Below are positions 45,731-45,807 of a DNA stretch of 45,807 nt, piece by piece. The translations under genes were made by a program, and so were the position numbers. A model generated the notes under the pieces. It ran no database searches, had not been told where the DNA came from, and saw only the letters and a list, made by a program, of their open reading frames with translations. Within the stretch, counting starts at the first letter, position 1; each line of letters starts with the position of its first letter. Location: contig CANHQJ010000029.1 of NCBI GenBank assembly GCA_947462875.1, positions 1 to 45,807 on the forward strand, read 5' to 3'. This stretch comes from Verrucomicrobiia bacterium (GTDB taxonomy: Bacteria > Verrucomicrobiota > Verrucomicrobiia > Verrucomicrobiales > Akkermansiaceae).

Positions 45731-45807
45731 GAGACACCATAGCGGCTTTGTTTTTGGTGGTTGGTTTGGTTGCCCCTGCGGGCGCTTCGGAGCGTAGCGG
45801 AGGAGCG

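Overview
The window reads as a chromosomal segment of a Verrucomicrobiota bacterium, most likely of the Verrucomicrobiales. The evidence is the gene content: three secreted formylglycine-type sulfatases, a sialate O-acetylesterase, an ECF sigma factor paired with a membrane anti-sigma-like protein, a Verru_Chthon-cassette pseudopilin-like protein, a multi-kilobase secreted protease with Calx-beta-like repeats, and a YdjY-type protein. Codon use is GC-rich and canonical Shine-Dalgarno sites are scarce in the host part. No database search was run; family names come from recognising motifs.

Region 1 (about 1-5355, almost all minus strand) is one end of an integrated mobile element. It carries a tyrosine recombinase, an excisionase-like protein, two tandem related small genes, a sigma-region-4-like HTH protein, an LmbU-like regulator, a divergent initiator-tRNA-like gene and the start of a phage-type nuclease. 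Palindromes and two clusters of a GGTTCAA motif lie between the genes. Two of its genes are readable only with a -1 shift at A-runs, and a GIY-YIG gene near its edge is frameshifted. A fragment matching the 3' end of a tRNA-Ser (5337-5355) probably marks the attachment-site boundary; the other end lies off the left edge.

Region 2 (5694-19716, minus strand) is an envelope and secretion block. An ECF sigma factor overlaps an EF-hand-bearing anti-sigma-like protein and is followed by a 2414-residue M36 (fungalysin) metalloprotease. A Verru_Chthon-type pseudopilin protein and a small secreted protein come next to it.

Region 3 (19993-32797) mixes glycan and phosphate scavenging with housekeeping genes: sialate O-acetylesterase, sulfatase, a fused tRNA-hydroxylating rhodanese/RluA pseudouridine synthase, a PtsN-like EIIA, an Hsp70, a Tat-exported alkaline phosphatase, a second sulfatase, a MATE exporter and a secreted alpha/beta hydrolase.

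Region 4 (32867-45807) is mostly biosynthesis: trpE-trpG, a third sulfatase, purA, a small membrane methyltransferase-like protein, carA, a DadA-like oxidoreductase, an OmpH/Skp-like chaperone, three secreted or membrane proteins of uncertain role, rplS with a clear terminator, and hisI. A perfect 23-bp inverted repeat separates trpG from the sulfatase that converges on it.
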